Assembly (NCBI RefSeq): GCF_042653205.1
Contig: NZ_JBHSHY010000022.1
Location: forward strand, 1 to 64,000
Length of the DNA stretch: 64,000 nt
Direction: 5' to 3'
From: Paenibacillus_Z sp042653205
GTDB lineage: Bacteria; Bacillota; Bacilli; Paenibacillales; Paenibacillaceae
Under the pieces are notes generated by a model that made no database searches, was not told the origin of the DNA, and worked only from the letters and a program-made list of their open reading frames with translations. Positions 42,806-50,602 of this stretch are shown piece after piece. The stretch's first letter is position 1, and each line of letters begins with the position of its first letter. Position numbers and translations under genes: made by a program.

Positions 42806-43711
42806 ATGTTCAAAATCGGCTTTATCGGCCTCGGCGTCATGGGCGAGCCCATGGCGGCCAACCTGCTGCGCAAAGGCTACCCGGTCACGGTCTACAACCG
42901 CACCCCTGGCAAGGCGGCCCAGCTGCTCGAGCTCGGCGCGGCGGAAGCGAAGACGCCCGCGGCGGTCGCCGAAGCTTCCGATATCATCATGACCATGATC
43001 AGCAACGACGATTCAATCCGCGAAGTCTACTACGGCGACAACGGCGTGCTTGGCGCGCTGAAGCCGGGCTCCATCGCCATCGACAGCAGCACCATCTCGC
43101 CCGCCCTCTCCCGCCAGCTGCACCAGGACATCGCGGCCAAGTCCGCCTCCTTCCTTGACGCCCCGGTCACGGGCAGCAAGCCGGCGGCGGAAAGCGGTTC
43201 GCTGACGTTCATGGTCGGCGGGGACGCGCAGGTATTGGCGAAGGTCCACGACGTGCTGAGCGCGATGGGCCGCAAGATCATCCCGATCGGCCCAGGCGGC
43301 AGCGGCTCGACCGCCAAGCTTGCCCATAACGCGATCGTCGGCATTAACGTGGCCGCGCTGCTGGAAGGGATGGCCATCGCGGCCAGCGGCGGCATCGACG
43401 CCGCTTCGTTCCTCGAGCTCGTCCAATCCGGCGGCGCCGCGAGCAAAATGGCCGAGTTGAAAACGCCGAAGCTGCTGGAACGCGATTTCAGCGTGCAGTT
43501 CTCGCTCGGACTGATGCTGAAGGACCTGCGCCTCGCCTCGGTGCTGTCGGACGAGCTGAAGACGCCGACGCCGATCCTGGAAACGGTCAAAAGCCTGTAC
43601 CAAATCGGCGACGCGATGGGCTTCGCCGACTTGGACCTCTCCGCGCTGGCGCACAGCTACGAGCAATGGATTAACAAGCCGATCACGAACCATGGCGGCG
43701 CGAAAGCTTAA
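42806..43711 (+). CDS. NAD(P)-dependent beta-hydroxyacid dehydrogenase family
   Basis: A 301-residue 3-hydroxyisobutyrate dehydrogenase-like oxidoreductase. The Rossmann motif GFIGLGVMGEPMAANL opens the protein, DAPVTGSKPAAESGSLTFM is the substrate loop, and the catalytic Lys sits in KLAHNAIVGIN. Members act on small beta-hydroxyacids (hydroxyisobutyrate, tartronate semialdehyde, glyoxylate or succinic semialdehyde). Which one is unknown here. AGGAG lies 10 bases upstream. It is alone, divergent from pgi. Confidence 0.92.
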   Translation: MFKIGFIGLGVMGEPMAANLLRKGYPVTVYNRTPGKAAQLLELGAAEAKTPAAVAEASDIIMTMISNDDSIREVYYGDNGVLGALKPGSIAIDSSTISPALSRQLHQDIAAKSASFLDAPVTGSKPAAESGSLTFMVGGDAQVLAKVHDVLSAMGRKIIPIGPGGSGSTAKLAHNAIVGINVAALLEGMAIAASGGIDAASFLELVQSGGAASKMAELKTPKLLERDFSVQFSLGLMLKDLRLASVLSDELKTPTPILETVKSLYQIGDAMGFADLDLSALAHSYEQWINKPITNHGGAKA

Positions 43712-43751
43712 AGCGATTCGCATGGTGTCCTGCTAGTGCCGCAACGAAGAC

Positions 43752-43808
43752 AAAAGGCTGCTCCGAGCCCCGCTATTGGCGGGTGAACGCGGAGCAGCCT
43801 TTTTTGCA
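43752..43808. terminator. Bidirectional terminator
   Basis: AAAAGGCTGCTCCG and CGGAGCAGCCTTTT form a 14-base stem around a loop of about 25 bases, with T-runs in both directions, between the convergent dehydrogenase and ppnP genes. Confidence 0.92.
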
Positions 43809-43866
43809 TGCTTGGCCAGGCTCGGAGCCGCGGCCGGATGCCGAGCGGCGGGTCGAGCGTGCCGGA

Positions 43867-44184
43867 TTATTCTTGGATGTACGAGCAGGCGTAGTCGGTA
43901 ATTGCCGCGACCTGCAGTTTGAACTTGGCATTGGCCGGAACGGTGAACTCGCCTTCGCCGGCAATATGGAGCCATTCCGTATCGCCCGGCAGCAGCACCT
44001 TCAGATCGCCGGCGAGAATCTCCATGATCTCTTTGGCGTCCGTGCCGAATTCGTAATCGCCCGGCAGCATGATGCCGAGCGTTTTTTTCGTGCCGTCCGG
44101 AAACAGGACGGTGCGGCTGGATACTTTGCCGTCGAAGTACAGGTTGGCTTTTTTAATGACGGTGACGTTATCGTACTGGGACAT
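43867..44184 (-). CDS. ppnP: Pyrimidine/purine nucleoside phosphorylase
   Basis: A 105-residue cupin of the PpnP (YaiE, DUF1255) family: KKANLYFDGKVSSRTVLFPDG, TLGIMLPGDYEFGTDAKEIME and VPANAKFKLQV are diagnostic. E. coli PpnP cleaves diverse nucleosides with phosphate. GGAG precedes the ATG. It lies between tkt and a terminator, with its own short intergenic region on each side. Confidence 0.93.
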   Translation of the reverse strand: MSQYDNVTVIKKANLYFDGKVSSRTVLFPDGTKKTLGIMLPGDYEFGTDAKEIMEILAGDLKVLLPGDTEWLHIAGEGEFTVPANAKFKLQVAAITDYACSYIQE

Positions 44185-44226
44185 AAGGGCATATACTCCT
44201 CTGCGGATGGGATGATGGCAATATGT

Positions 44227-44270
44227 AAAAAGCGGGGCTCACGGCCGCCGAAGCGGCCTTAAGCCCCGCG
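44227..44270 (-). terminator. Terminator of tkt
   Basis: On the minus strand GCGGGGCT-GGCCGC and GCGGCC-AGCCCCGC form a long stem around TTCG, followed by TTTTTA, 23 bases after the stop codon. Confidence 0.9.
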
Positions 44271-44292
44271 ATTGGAACCGATTATGCGCCGA

Positions 44293-46308
44293 TTACAGCA
44301 GCCCTTTGACGTGGCTGACGACGTTCTCGACCGTGAAGCCGTATTCCTGGATGACGCGGTCGCCCTTCGCGGACGCGCCGAACTTGTTGATGCCGAGCAC
44401 CGCGCCTTGGTCGCCGACGTAACGCTCCCAGCCGAACGGCGACGCCATTTCGATCGCCAGGCGCGCCTTGACGTCAGGCAGCAGGACGGAATCCTTGTAC
44501 GCCTTGGATTGCCGCTCGAACAGGTCGAAGCTCGGCATGCTGATGACGCGCACGTGAATGCCTTCTTCCGCCAGCGCCTTCTGTGCGGCTACGGCCAACT
44601 GAACCTCGGAGCCCGTCGCAATCAGCTGCGCCTGCGGCTTGCCGTTCGCCGCGTCGGCGATGACGTACGCGCCCTTCGTGATGCCTTCACGCGATTTTTC
44701 GTTCGTGCCTTCGAGGATCGGCAGGTTTTGCCGCGTCAGCACGAGCGCGACCGGCTGGTCCGCTTGCGAGAGCGCGTAGGCCCAAGCCGAGGACGTCTCG
44801 TTCGCGTCCGCCGGACGGATGACCGTCAGCTGCGGAATGATGCGCAGGGAGGCCAGCTGCTCGATCGGCTCGTGCGTCGGGCCGTCTTCGCCGACCGCGA
44901 TGCTGTCGTGCGTCAGCACGTACGTGACCGGCTGCTTCATCAGCGCGGAGAGACGTACCGCCGGGCGGAGGTAGTCCGTGAATACGAAGAAGGTCGCGCC
45001 GTACGGCTTCACGCCGCCGTGCAGGCTCATGCCGTTCACTGCGGCCGCCATAGCGAATTCCCGGACGCCGAAGTACACGTTGCGGCCTTCGTAGCTGCCC
45101 GGCTTGAACACCGGCAAGCCTTTCAGATGCGTCATCGTGGAGCTCTCCAAGTCGGCGGAGCCGCCGATCAGGTTCGGCACGTTCTTCGCCAGGCCGTTCA
45201 GCGCGTTGCCGGACGCCACGCGCGTCGATACCGCCTTATCCGACGTCGTGTACGCCGGCAGCTCCTTGTCCCAGCCTGCGGGCAGCTTGCCGCTGATCGC
45301 CGTTTCGAATTGGGCCGCCAGTTCCGGATAGGCGGATTTGTAGGACGCGAACAGCTTGTCCCACGCTGCGTTCACTTGCTCGCCGCGCGCCTTCACTTCC
45401 GCGAAGTGAGCGCGAACCTCGTCCGGCACGAAGAACGCTTCATGCTCCCAGCCGTAAAATTGCTTCGTCAGCACCGTCTCTTCGGCGCCGAGCGGGCTGC
45501 CGTGCGTGCCGAGGTGACCGCCTTTGCCGCCTTTGTTCGGGCTGCCGTAGCCGATCGTCGTCTTGACTTCGATGAGCGTCGGGCGGCCGAGCTCCGCTTG
45601 CGCCGTCGCGACGGCCTGCGCGAGCGCGTTCAGGTCGTTGCCGTCCTCGACGCGAAGCACCTGCCAGCCATACGCTTGGAAGCGGCCCTGCACGTTCTCC
45701 GAGAACGCGAGGTTCAGCTCGCCGTCGAGCGAGATGTCGTTGGAATCGTACAGCACGACGAGCTTGCCGAGCTTCAGGTGAGCCGCCAGCGAAGCCGCTT
45801 CGCTCGCCACGCCTTCCATCAGGTCGCCGTCGCCGCAAATCGCGAATGTGAAGTGGTCGACGATATTCAGGTCCTGCTTATTGTAAGTCGCGCCCAAGTG
45901 CGCTTCCGCCATAGCCATGCCGACCGCCATCGCGAAGCCTTGCCCGAGCGGGCCTGTGGTGGCGTCCACGCCGGCCGTGTGGCCGTACTCCGGGTGGCCT
46001 GGCGTCAGGGAGCCCCATTGGCGGAACTGTTGCAGTTCTTCCATCGGAAGGCCGTAGCCCGTGAGGTGAAGCAGGCTGTACAGCAGCATGGAGCCGTGGC
46101 CAGCGGACAGCACGAAGCGGTCGCGGTTGATCCAGGTCGGATTGGACGGATTGTGCTTCATCGTCTTCGCGAACAATTGATAGCCCATCGGCGCCGCGCC
46201 CATTGGCATGCCCGGATGGCCGGAGTTCGCTTTCTCGACCGAGTCGATCGCCAGGGTGCGAATAGTGTCGACGGAAAGTTGATCGATGGTTTTCTGCGTG
46301 ACTGTCAT
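44293..46308 (-). CDS. tkt: Transketolase
   Basis: A 671-residue thiamine-diphosphate enzyme of the pentose phosphate pathway, moving two-carbon units between sugar phosphates. N-terminal SVEKANSGHPGMPMGAAPMGY, the ThDP motif ICGDGDLMEGVASEAASLAAH, the substrate-binding RHGSPLG-like GTHGSPLGAEE and the pyrimidine-domain THDSIAVGEDGPTHEPIEQL are all present. Length is normal. GGAGG precedes the ATG. It is a single-gene unit with a strong terminator. Confidence 0.98.
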   Translation of the reverse strand: MTVTQKTIDQLSVDTIRTLAIDSVEKANSGHPGMPMGAAPMGYQLFAKTMKHNPSNPTWINRDRFVLSAGHGSMLLYSLLHLTGYGLPMEELQQFRQWGSLTPGHPEYGHTAGVDATTGPLGQGFAMAVGMAMAEAHLGATYNKQDLNIVDHFTFAICGDGDLMEGVASEAASLAAHLKLGKLVVLYDSNDISLDGELNLAFSENVQGRFQAYGWQVLRVEDGNDLNALAQAVATAQAELGRPTLIEVKTTIGYGSPNKGGKGGHLGTHGSPLGAEETVLTKQFYGWEHEAFFVPDEVRAHFAEVKARGEQVNAAWDKLFASYKSAYPELAAQFETAISGKLPAGWDKELPAYTTSDKAVSTRVASGNALNGLAKNVPNLIGGSADLESSTMTHLKGLPVFKPGSYEGRNVYFGVREFAMAAAVNGMSLHGGVKPYGATFFVFTDYLRPAVRLSALMKQPVTYVLTHDSIAVGEDGPTHEPIEQLASLRIIPQLTVIRPADANETSSAWAYALSQADQPVALVLTRQNLPILEGTNEKSREGITKGAYVIADAANGKPQAQLIATGSEVQLAVAAQKALAEEGIHVRVISMPSFDLFERQSKAYKDSVLLPDVKARLAIEMASPFGWERYVGDQGAVLGINKFGASAKGDRVIQEYGFTVENVVSHVKGLL

Positions 46309-46635
46309 TCAAATACTCCTCCTAAATCGCAATGGGTACAGCTTTCGCATTTCTCTCTATTTCTATTATTGGCAGGGAATCCCGCACTGGCTTTGAAATA
46401 TTGTACCATTACCTCTCAGCCATTGCCATCTTTATTGCGGTGCTGTTCTAAGATTCGACACATTAAATTATGGCCTAACTTTTTCATTCTTATTGCTACT
46501 CGTACCTCATTATGCGGACCGCCCGGACCATCGGCGGAGAACGCAAAAAAACGTGCCGTTCCTTGGAGAACGGCACGCCGGACACGATTTATATGCAGAA
46601 AATTCACGTAGGCTTGCGAACGAACCAACGAAAAA
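46309..46635. other. tkt upstream region with purU terminator
   Basis: 327 bases between tkt and purU, AT-richer than its surroundings. The tkt promoter probably uses TACAAT (46405-46400, minus strand), with only a poor -35 (ATGGCA at 18 bases). The right end holds the purU terminator. No gene was recognised. Confidence 0.55.
46543..46579 (-). terminator. Terminator of purU
   Basis: On the minus strand CGTGCCGTTC and GAACGGCACG form a perfect 10-base stem around TCCAAG, followed by TTTTTTT, about 57 bases after the stop codon. Confidence 0.93.
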
Positions 46636-47532
46636 TTAATTGAAGACGACCGTTTTGTTTTGATGCACGAGAATCCGGTCCTCGGCATGCCATTTGACGG
46701 CGCGCGCGAGCACGACGCGTTCGATGGTCCGGCCGATCCGCTTCAGGCTGCCGACGTCGTCGCGGTGCGTGACGCGCTGCACGTCCTGCTCGATGATCGG
46801 ACCGCCGTCGAGCTCTTCCGTCACGTAGTGCGCCGTGGCGCCGATGATCTTGACGCCCCGCTGGTACGCTTGCGCATAAGGCTTGCCGCCGACGAAAGCC
46901 GGCAGGAAGGAATGATGGATGTTAATGATCCGGTTTGGGAACTGCTCGATGAATTTCGGCGAGATGATCTGCATGTACCGGGCCAGCACGATCAAATCGG
47001 CTTTGCCTTTGACCGCTTCGAGCTGGCGTTTCTCGGCTTCCGCCTTCGTGTCCGGGGTGACCGGAATGTGATGGAACGGGATGCCGAACGATTCCACGAG
47101 CCCCTGCATGTCGGGATGATTGCTCACGACCATCGCGATCTCCGTATCGAGGTCGCCGGCTTGCCATTGCCAGAGCAGCTCCAGCAGGCAGTGGTCTTCC
47201 TTGGAAACGAAGATCGCGAGACGCTTCTTGCGGCTGGCGCGGAACGTGTTCCATTTCATGTCGAAGCGGTCCGCCACGCGGGCGAAATCTTCCTGAAGCA
47301 CCGGCAGCTCGCGCTCCAGGTCGTTCAGATCGAATTCGAAACGGATAAAAAACATGCCGCCGCCGGGATTCAGCGTGTATTGGTCCGATTGCACGATATT
47401 CGCGCCGTGTTCGTACAGGAATTGCGACACCGCGGCAACGATGCCGTTACGGTCCGGGCACGAGATGAGCATCCGAGCGCGGTTGGCGTTATCCGGCTGC
47501 GACGGCCGCGGGGTTTGATGAATGGTTTGCAT
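46636..47532 (-). CDS. purU: Formyltetrahydrofolate deformylase
   Basis: A 298-residue enzyme hydrolysing 10-formyl-THF to formate and THF, balancing one-carbon pools. An N-terminal ACT domain (RMLISCPDRNGIVAAVSQF) is followed by the formyltransferase fold with LARYMQIISPKF, the Asn-His-Asp catalytic region INIHHSFLPAFVGG and ATAHYVTEELDGGPII. GGAAG lies before the ATG. It is probably transcribed apart from the endonuclease IV gene (63-base gap, same direction), and a terminator follows. Confidence 0.96.
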   Translation of the reverse strand: MQTIHQTPRPSQPDNANRARMLISCPDRNGIVAAVSQFLYEHGANIVQSDQYTLNPGGGMFFIRFEFDLNDLERELPVLQEDFARVADRFDMKWNTFRASRKKRLAIFVSKEDHCLLELLWQWQAGDLDTEIAMVVSNHPDMQGLVESFGIPFHHIPVTPDTKAEAEKRQLEAVKGKADLIVLARYMQIISPKFIEQFPNRIINIHHSFLPAFVGGKPYAQAYQRGVKIIGATAHYVTEELDGGPIIEQDVQRVTHRDDVGSLKRIGRTIERVVLARAVKWHAEDRILVHQNKTVVFN

Positions 47533-47595
47533 GAGAGACAGTCTTCCTTCCGTCGACGATTGGGTAAGGCGAAAGCCGGCCTAGGCCGGGCGGAA

Positions 47596-48723
47596 TCAGG
47601 CGTTTACGAGCAGCGTCTTGCCGGCGAACCAAGCCGTGATGCGCTGGTTGACCGCTTCCTCGGACAGCTCGGGCAGCACGCGGTGCTCGGCCACGAGATC
47701 GTACAGCCGGTCCATCGGCTCGCGCGGGTCGGCTTTCTTCGCTTTCGCGTCGGTTTTGAGCACGTCCCAGACGTTCAGCACGAATTGGCGGTGGTCGATG
47801 TCCTGCTTGCCGAAGAAATGGTGCAGGCGCTCGACGTCTTCCAGGAACTCGCCGCCGAAGCGGTTCGACATGTCGCCCCGGAGCAGTGCGATTTCCGCTT
47901 CGTACATCGGACGCTGCGTCTTGCTCTCCTGGCCGATCCAAGGCGTCTCGAGAATGAACGGACGGCCCTTCAGCGCCTCATGGTGCACGAAATTGCGGAT
48001 CGCGTCGTATCCGATCCAGCCCGCGCCAATCGGGGCGTGGCGATCTTTCGCGGCGCCGCGCGGGTTTTTGCTGTCGTTGACGTGGACGACGGCTACGCGA
48101 TCGAGCCCGACGATGCGGTCGAAATCGCTCAGCACGCCGTCGGGGTCGTTCACGATGTCGTAGCCGGCGTCATGCATATGGCAGGTGTCCATGCAGACGG
48201 TCAGCCGGTCGTTCGCGGCGACTTTATCGATAATGGACGCGATTTCCTCGAAGCTGCGGCCGATTTCCGTACCTTTGCCGGCCATCGTTTCGAGCGCGAT
48301 GTTCACGTTCGTTTCTTTCGTGCCGTTCAGCACTTCGTTCAAGCCTTCGGCAATGCGGGCGATGCCGTATTCCGCGTCCTTGTCCGTGTAGGCGCCGGGA
48401 TGCAGCACGATATTGCGCACGCCGATCGCGTCGGTGCGGCGGATTTCCTCCTGGAGGAACCGCACGGCGAGCTCGAACGTGTCTTCTTTATAGGAACCGA
48501 GGTTAATAATATAGGGGGCGTGCACGACGATTTCGTCGATTCCGGCCTCGCCCATCGCGGCCTTGCCTTCCGGAATATAGAGGTCCTCCATCGGCTTGCG
48601 CCGCGTGTTCTGCGGGGCGCCGGTGTAAATCATGAACGAGCTGGAGCCGTACGAGACGGCTTCGTTCGTGGCGGTGAGCAATCCTTTATCGGAAAAAGAA
48701 ACGTGCGAACCGATTTTCAACAT
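47596..48723 (-). CDS. nfo: Endonuclease IV-like protein with C-terminal extension
   Basis: A 375-residue apurinic/apyrimidinic endonuclease IV homologue. The TIM barrel has the complete set of metal ligands of the family: H69, H109, E145, D179, H182, H214, D227, H229 and E259. It cuts DNA 5' to abasic sites during base excision repair. The usual enzyme (285-297 residues) ends about residue 285 here. The next 90 residues, predicted helical, are extra and match nothing I know. AAAGGAG lies 13 bases before the ATG. Confidence 0.88.
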   Translation of the reverse strand: MLKIGSHVSFSDKGLLTATNEAVSYGSSSFMIYTGAPQNTRRKPMEDLYIPEGKAAMGEAGIDEIVVHAPYIINLGSYKEDTFELAVRFLQEEIRRTDAIGVRNIVLHPGAYTDKDAEYGIARIAEGLNEVLNGTKETNVNIALETMAGKGTEIGRSFEEIASIIDKVAANDRLTVCMDTCHMHDAGYDIVNDPDGVLSDFDRIVGLDRVAVVHVNDSKNPRGAAKDRHAPIGAGWIGYDAIRNFVHHEALKGRPFILETPWIGQESKTQRPMYEAEIALLRGDMSNRFGGEFLEDVERLHHFFGKQDIDHRQFVLNVWDVLKTDAKAKKADPREPMDRLYDLVAEHRVLPELSEEAVNQRITAWFAGKTLLVNA

Positions 48724-48939
48724 GGACGTATAATCGCTCCTTTCGTTTATAAGGCGGAAGCCTGCGAAGGGGCAGGTCCTGGTTCAATGCTTGTCCTTCC
48801 TATCTTACAGGGAACGGCGAAATAAATCTAGGTTCCGATCATGACCGATTGTTGCGGCCGAAGGCCGGCTTGGCTTATAATAGGCATGATTTGCCGATAT
48901 TTTTCGAGGCAGAGAGTGCCGCAAGAGGTGAGGGTAGCG

Positions 48940-49371
48940 ATGGCTCCGAATTGGTTCATGTATTTCATCGTGTTCTGGGCGGTCGTCATGATCGTTTTCA
49001 TGTCGATCGGCGGCTATTTCATGTTCCGCAAGTTTCTGAAAGTGCTTCCCCAGCGGGACGGGAAGTCCAAGCTGGACTGGCAAAACTATTGGGTCGAGCG
49101 CAGCCGCGGCATGTGGTCCGACGAGGCCAAGGCGTTCCTCGAGAAGCTCGTGTCGCCGGTACCGGGCGCGTTCCGCGATATCGCTAGGCATTCCATCGCC
49201 GCCAAAATCGCGCAGGTGGCGGTCGAAGGCGGCGCGACCGAAGTCTCGCAAAGTCACTGCATCGAAGGCTACATCCGGGCCACGCCCAAACGCGACTACC
49301 GCAGTTTGATTACGTTTCTGGAGAAGGAACAGATCGACTATCAGCCGTATACTCATCTGCTGAATAAATAA
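48940..49371 (+). CDS. DUF2621 family membrane protein
   Basis: A 143-residue protein with one N-terminal membrane helix (about 5-28, FMYFIVFWAVVMIVFMSI) followed by a cytoplasmic domain resembling DUF2621 (B. subtilis YneK), with DWQNYWVERSRGMW and a protochlorophyllide-reductase-like fold part KIAQVAVEGGATEV. Function unknown. The start at 48940 follows GAGGG. A terminator follows the stop within a few bases. Confidence 0.85.
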   Translation: MAPNWFMYFIVFWAVVMIVFMSIGGYFMFRKFLKVLPQRDGKSKLDWQNYWVERSRGMWSDEAKAFLEKLVSPVPGAFRDIARHSIAAKIAQVAVEGGATEVSQSHCIEGYIRATPKRDYRSLITFLEKEQIDYQPYTHLLNK

Positions 49372-49396
49372 GCCGCCCGCTCGGGCGGCTTTTGTT
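49369..49396 (+). terminator. Terminator after the DUF2621 gene
   Basis: AAGCCGCCC and GGGCGGCTT pair around GCTC, followed by TTGTTG. The hairpin overlaps the stop codon. Confidence 0.85.
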
Positions 49397-49445
49397 GTAC
49401 CATGAATACATAAGTGGGAACGATTGGAAAACAGGAGGGAATAGC

Positions 49446-50345
49446 ATGAAAGTGGCCGTTGCCGGCGGGACCGGCTATGTGGGGCGCCTGCTCGTCGCCG
49501 CGCTAATGGCGCGCGGGGACGAGGTCGCGCTGATTTCCCGTTCGGGAGGAGCGGCGGCTTCGGGACCGCGCCGGATCACGTGGGCGGAGCTCGAAGCGTC
49601 GCCCGACGTCTTGGAGGGTTTCGACGCGATCGTGAATCTGGCCGGGGAGACGATCAGCCGCCGGTGGAACGATCGCGGCAAGCGCGCGATTGTGCAATCG
49701 CGGCTGGACGCCGTCGATGCGCTCGCGAAAGCCATCGCGGCGCTAAGACGGAAGCCCGGCGTCGTCGTGAACGCCTCCGGCATCTCCGTCTACGGCACGA
49801 GCGGCGGCGCCGCGCACGATGAGGAAAGCACGGCGCGGGGAACGGACTTTCTCGCGTCCGTCGTGGAGCAATGGGAAGCCGCGGCCGACCGCATCCCCGT
49901 GCGCCGCCTCGTCAAGCTGCGCATCGGGCTCGTGCTCGGCCTGGAAGGCGGCGCGTTCCCGAAAATGCTGCTGCCTTACCGGTTATTCGCCGGCGGGAGA
50001 ATCGGCAGCGGAAAGCAATGGATTCCATGGATCCACGAGGAAGACATGGTGCGGCTCGTCTTGTTCTGTCTCGACCGTTCCGACGTAGAAGGCCCCGTCA
50101 ATGCCTGCGCCCCCGAGCCGTTGACGAACGACGATTTCGGACGCGCCGTCGGGGCTGCGGCCCGCAAACCGCATTGGCTCCCGCTGCCTTCGTTCGTCCT
50201 GAAAGGCATGCTCGGGAAAATGTCCTTCCTGCTGCTCGAGGGCTCGCGCGCGATCCCCCGCAAGGCGATTGAGCACGGATTTACGTTCAGCTACCCGACG
50301 GCAGACGCCGCCTTGAGGCAGTTGTTCGGACGCCAGCACGGCTAG
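49446..50345 (+). CDS. TIGR01777-family (SDR39U1-like) epimerase
   Basis: A 299-residue short-chain dehydrogenase/epimerase-fold protein of the YfcH/SDR39U1 type. It has VAVAGGTGYVGRLLVAAL at the start, AIVNLAGETISRRWNDRGK, NASGISVYGT and the C-terminal DUF1731-like region (NACAPEPLTNDDFGRAVG). These proteins bind NADP(H); the reaction is unknown. AGGAGGG precedes the ATG at 49446. It converges on the Tad-like operon, separated by a repeat-bearing 257-base region. Confidence 0.9.
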   Translation: MKVAVAGGTGYVGRLLVAALMARGDEVALISRSGGAAASGPRRITWAELEASPDVLEGFDAIVNLAGETISRRWNDRGKRAIVQSRLDAVDALAKAIAALRRKPGVVVNASGISVYGTSGGAAHDEESTARGTDFLASVVEQWEAAADRIPVRRLVKLRIGLVLGLEGGAFPKMLLPYRLFAGGRIGSGKQWIPWIHEEDMVRLVLFCLDRSDVEGPVNACAPEPLTNDDFGRAVGAAARKPHWLPLPSFVLKGMLGKMSFLLLEGSRAIPRKAIEHGFTFSYPTADAALRQLFGRQHG

Positions 50346-50390
50346 GGCCGATCCGATTAGCCCTTACGCTGCGGCGGGCATTGAGCGCTC

Positions 50391-50474
50391 AGCGTCGTTG
50401 AGCGCTCTTTATGGCGCTTCCTTCAAGCGCCTAGCGTCGCCTGAGCGCTCTTTATGCCGCTTCCTTCAAGCGTT
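50391..50474. repeat. Two tandem 42-base repeats
   Basis: Two 42-base units (50391-50432, 50433-50474) built on AGCGTCG, TGAGCGCTCTTTATG and CGCTTCCTTCAAGCG. The second and third blocks are short inverted repeats (GAGCGCTC, GCTT...AAGC). They lie between convergent genes and may help termination. Confidence 0.85.
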
Positions 50475-50602
50475 CAACTTCTCTTTCAACTTCAGCTTCC
50501 GCGAATGTCGTCTTTCCCGTCCTTGATCTGCTTAGCCGCCGCTGGCGCCGACGATTGCCTGCCGCTCGGCACGCTCTACCCCGGCACGATGCTGGCCCAT
50601 CG

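Noticed and set aside
44272..46611. A 779-residue frame antisense to transketolase
   Set aside because: It is a shadow of tkt on the opposite strand, with no homology and no initiation signal.
46660..48825. A 721-residue frame antisense to purU and the endonuclease IV gene
   Set aside because: It runs across two well-supported genes in the opposite direction and reads as low-information sequence.
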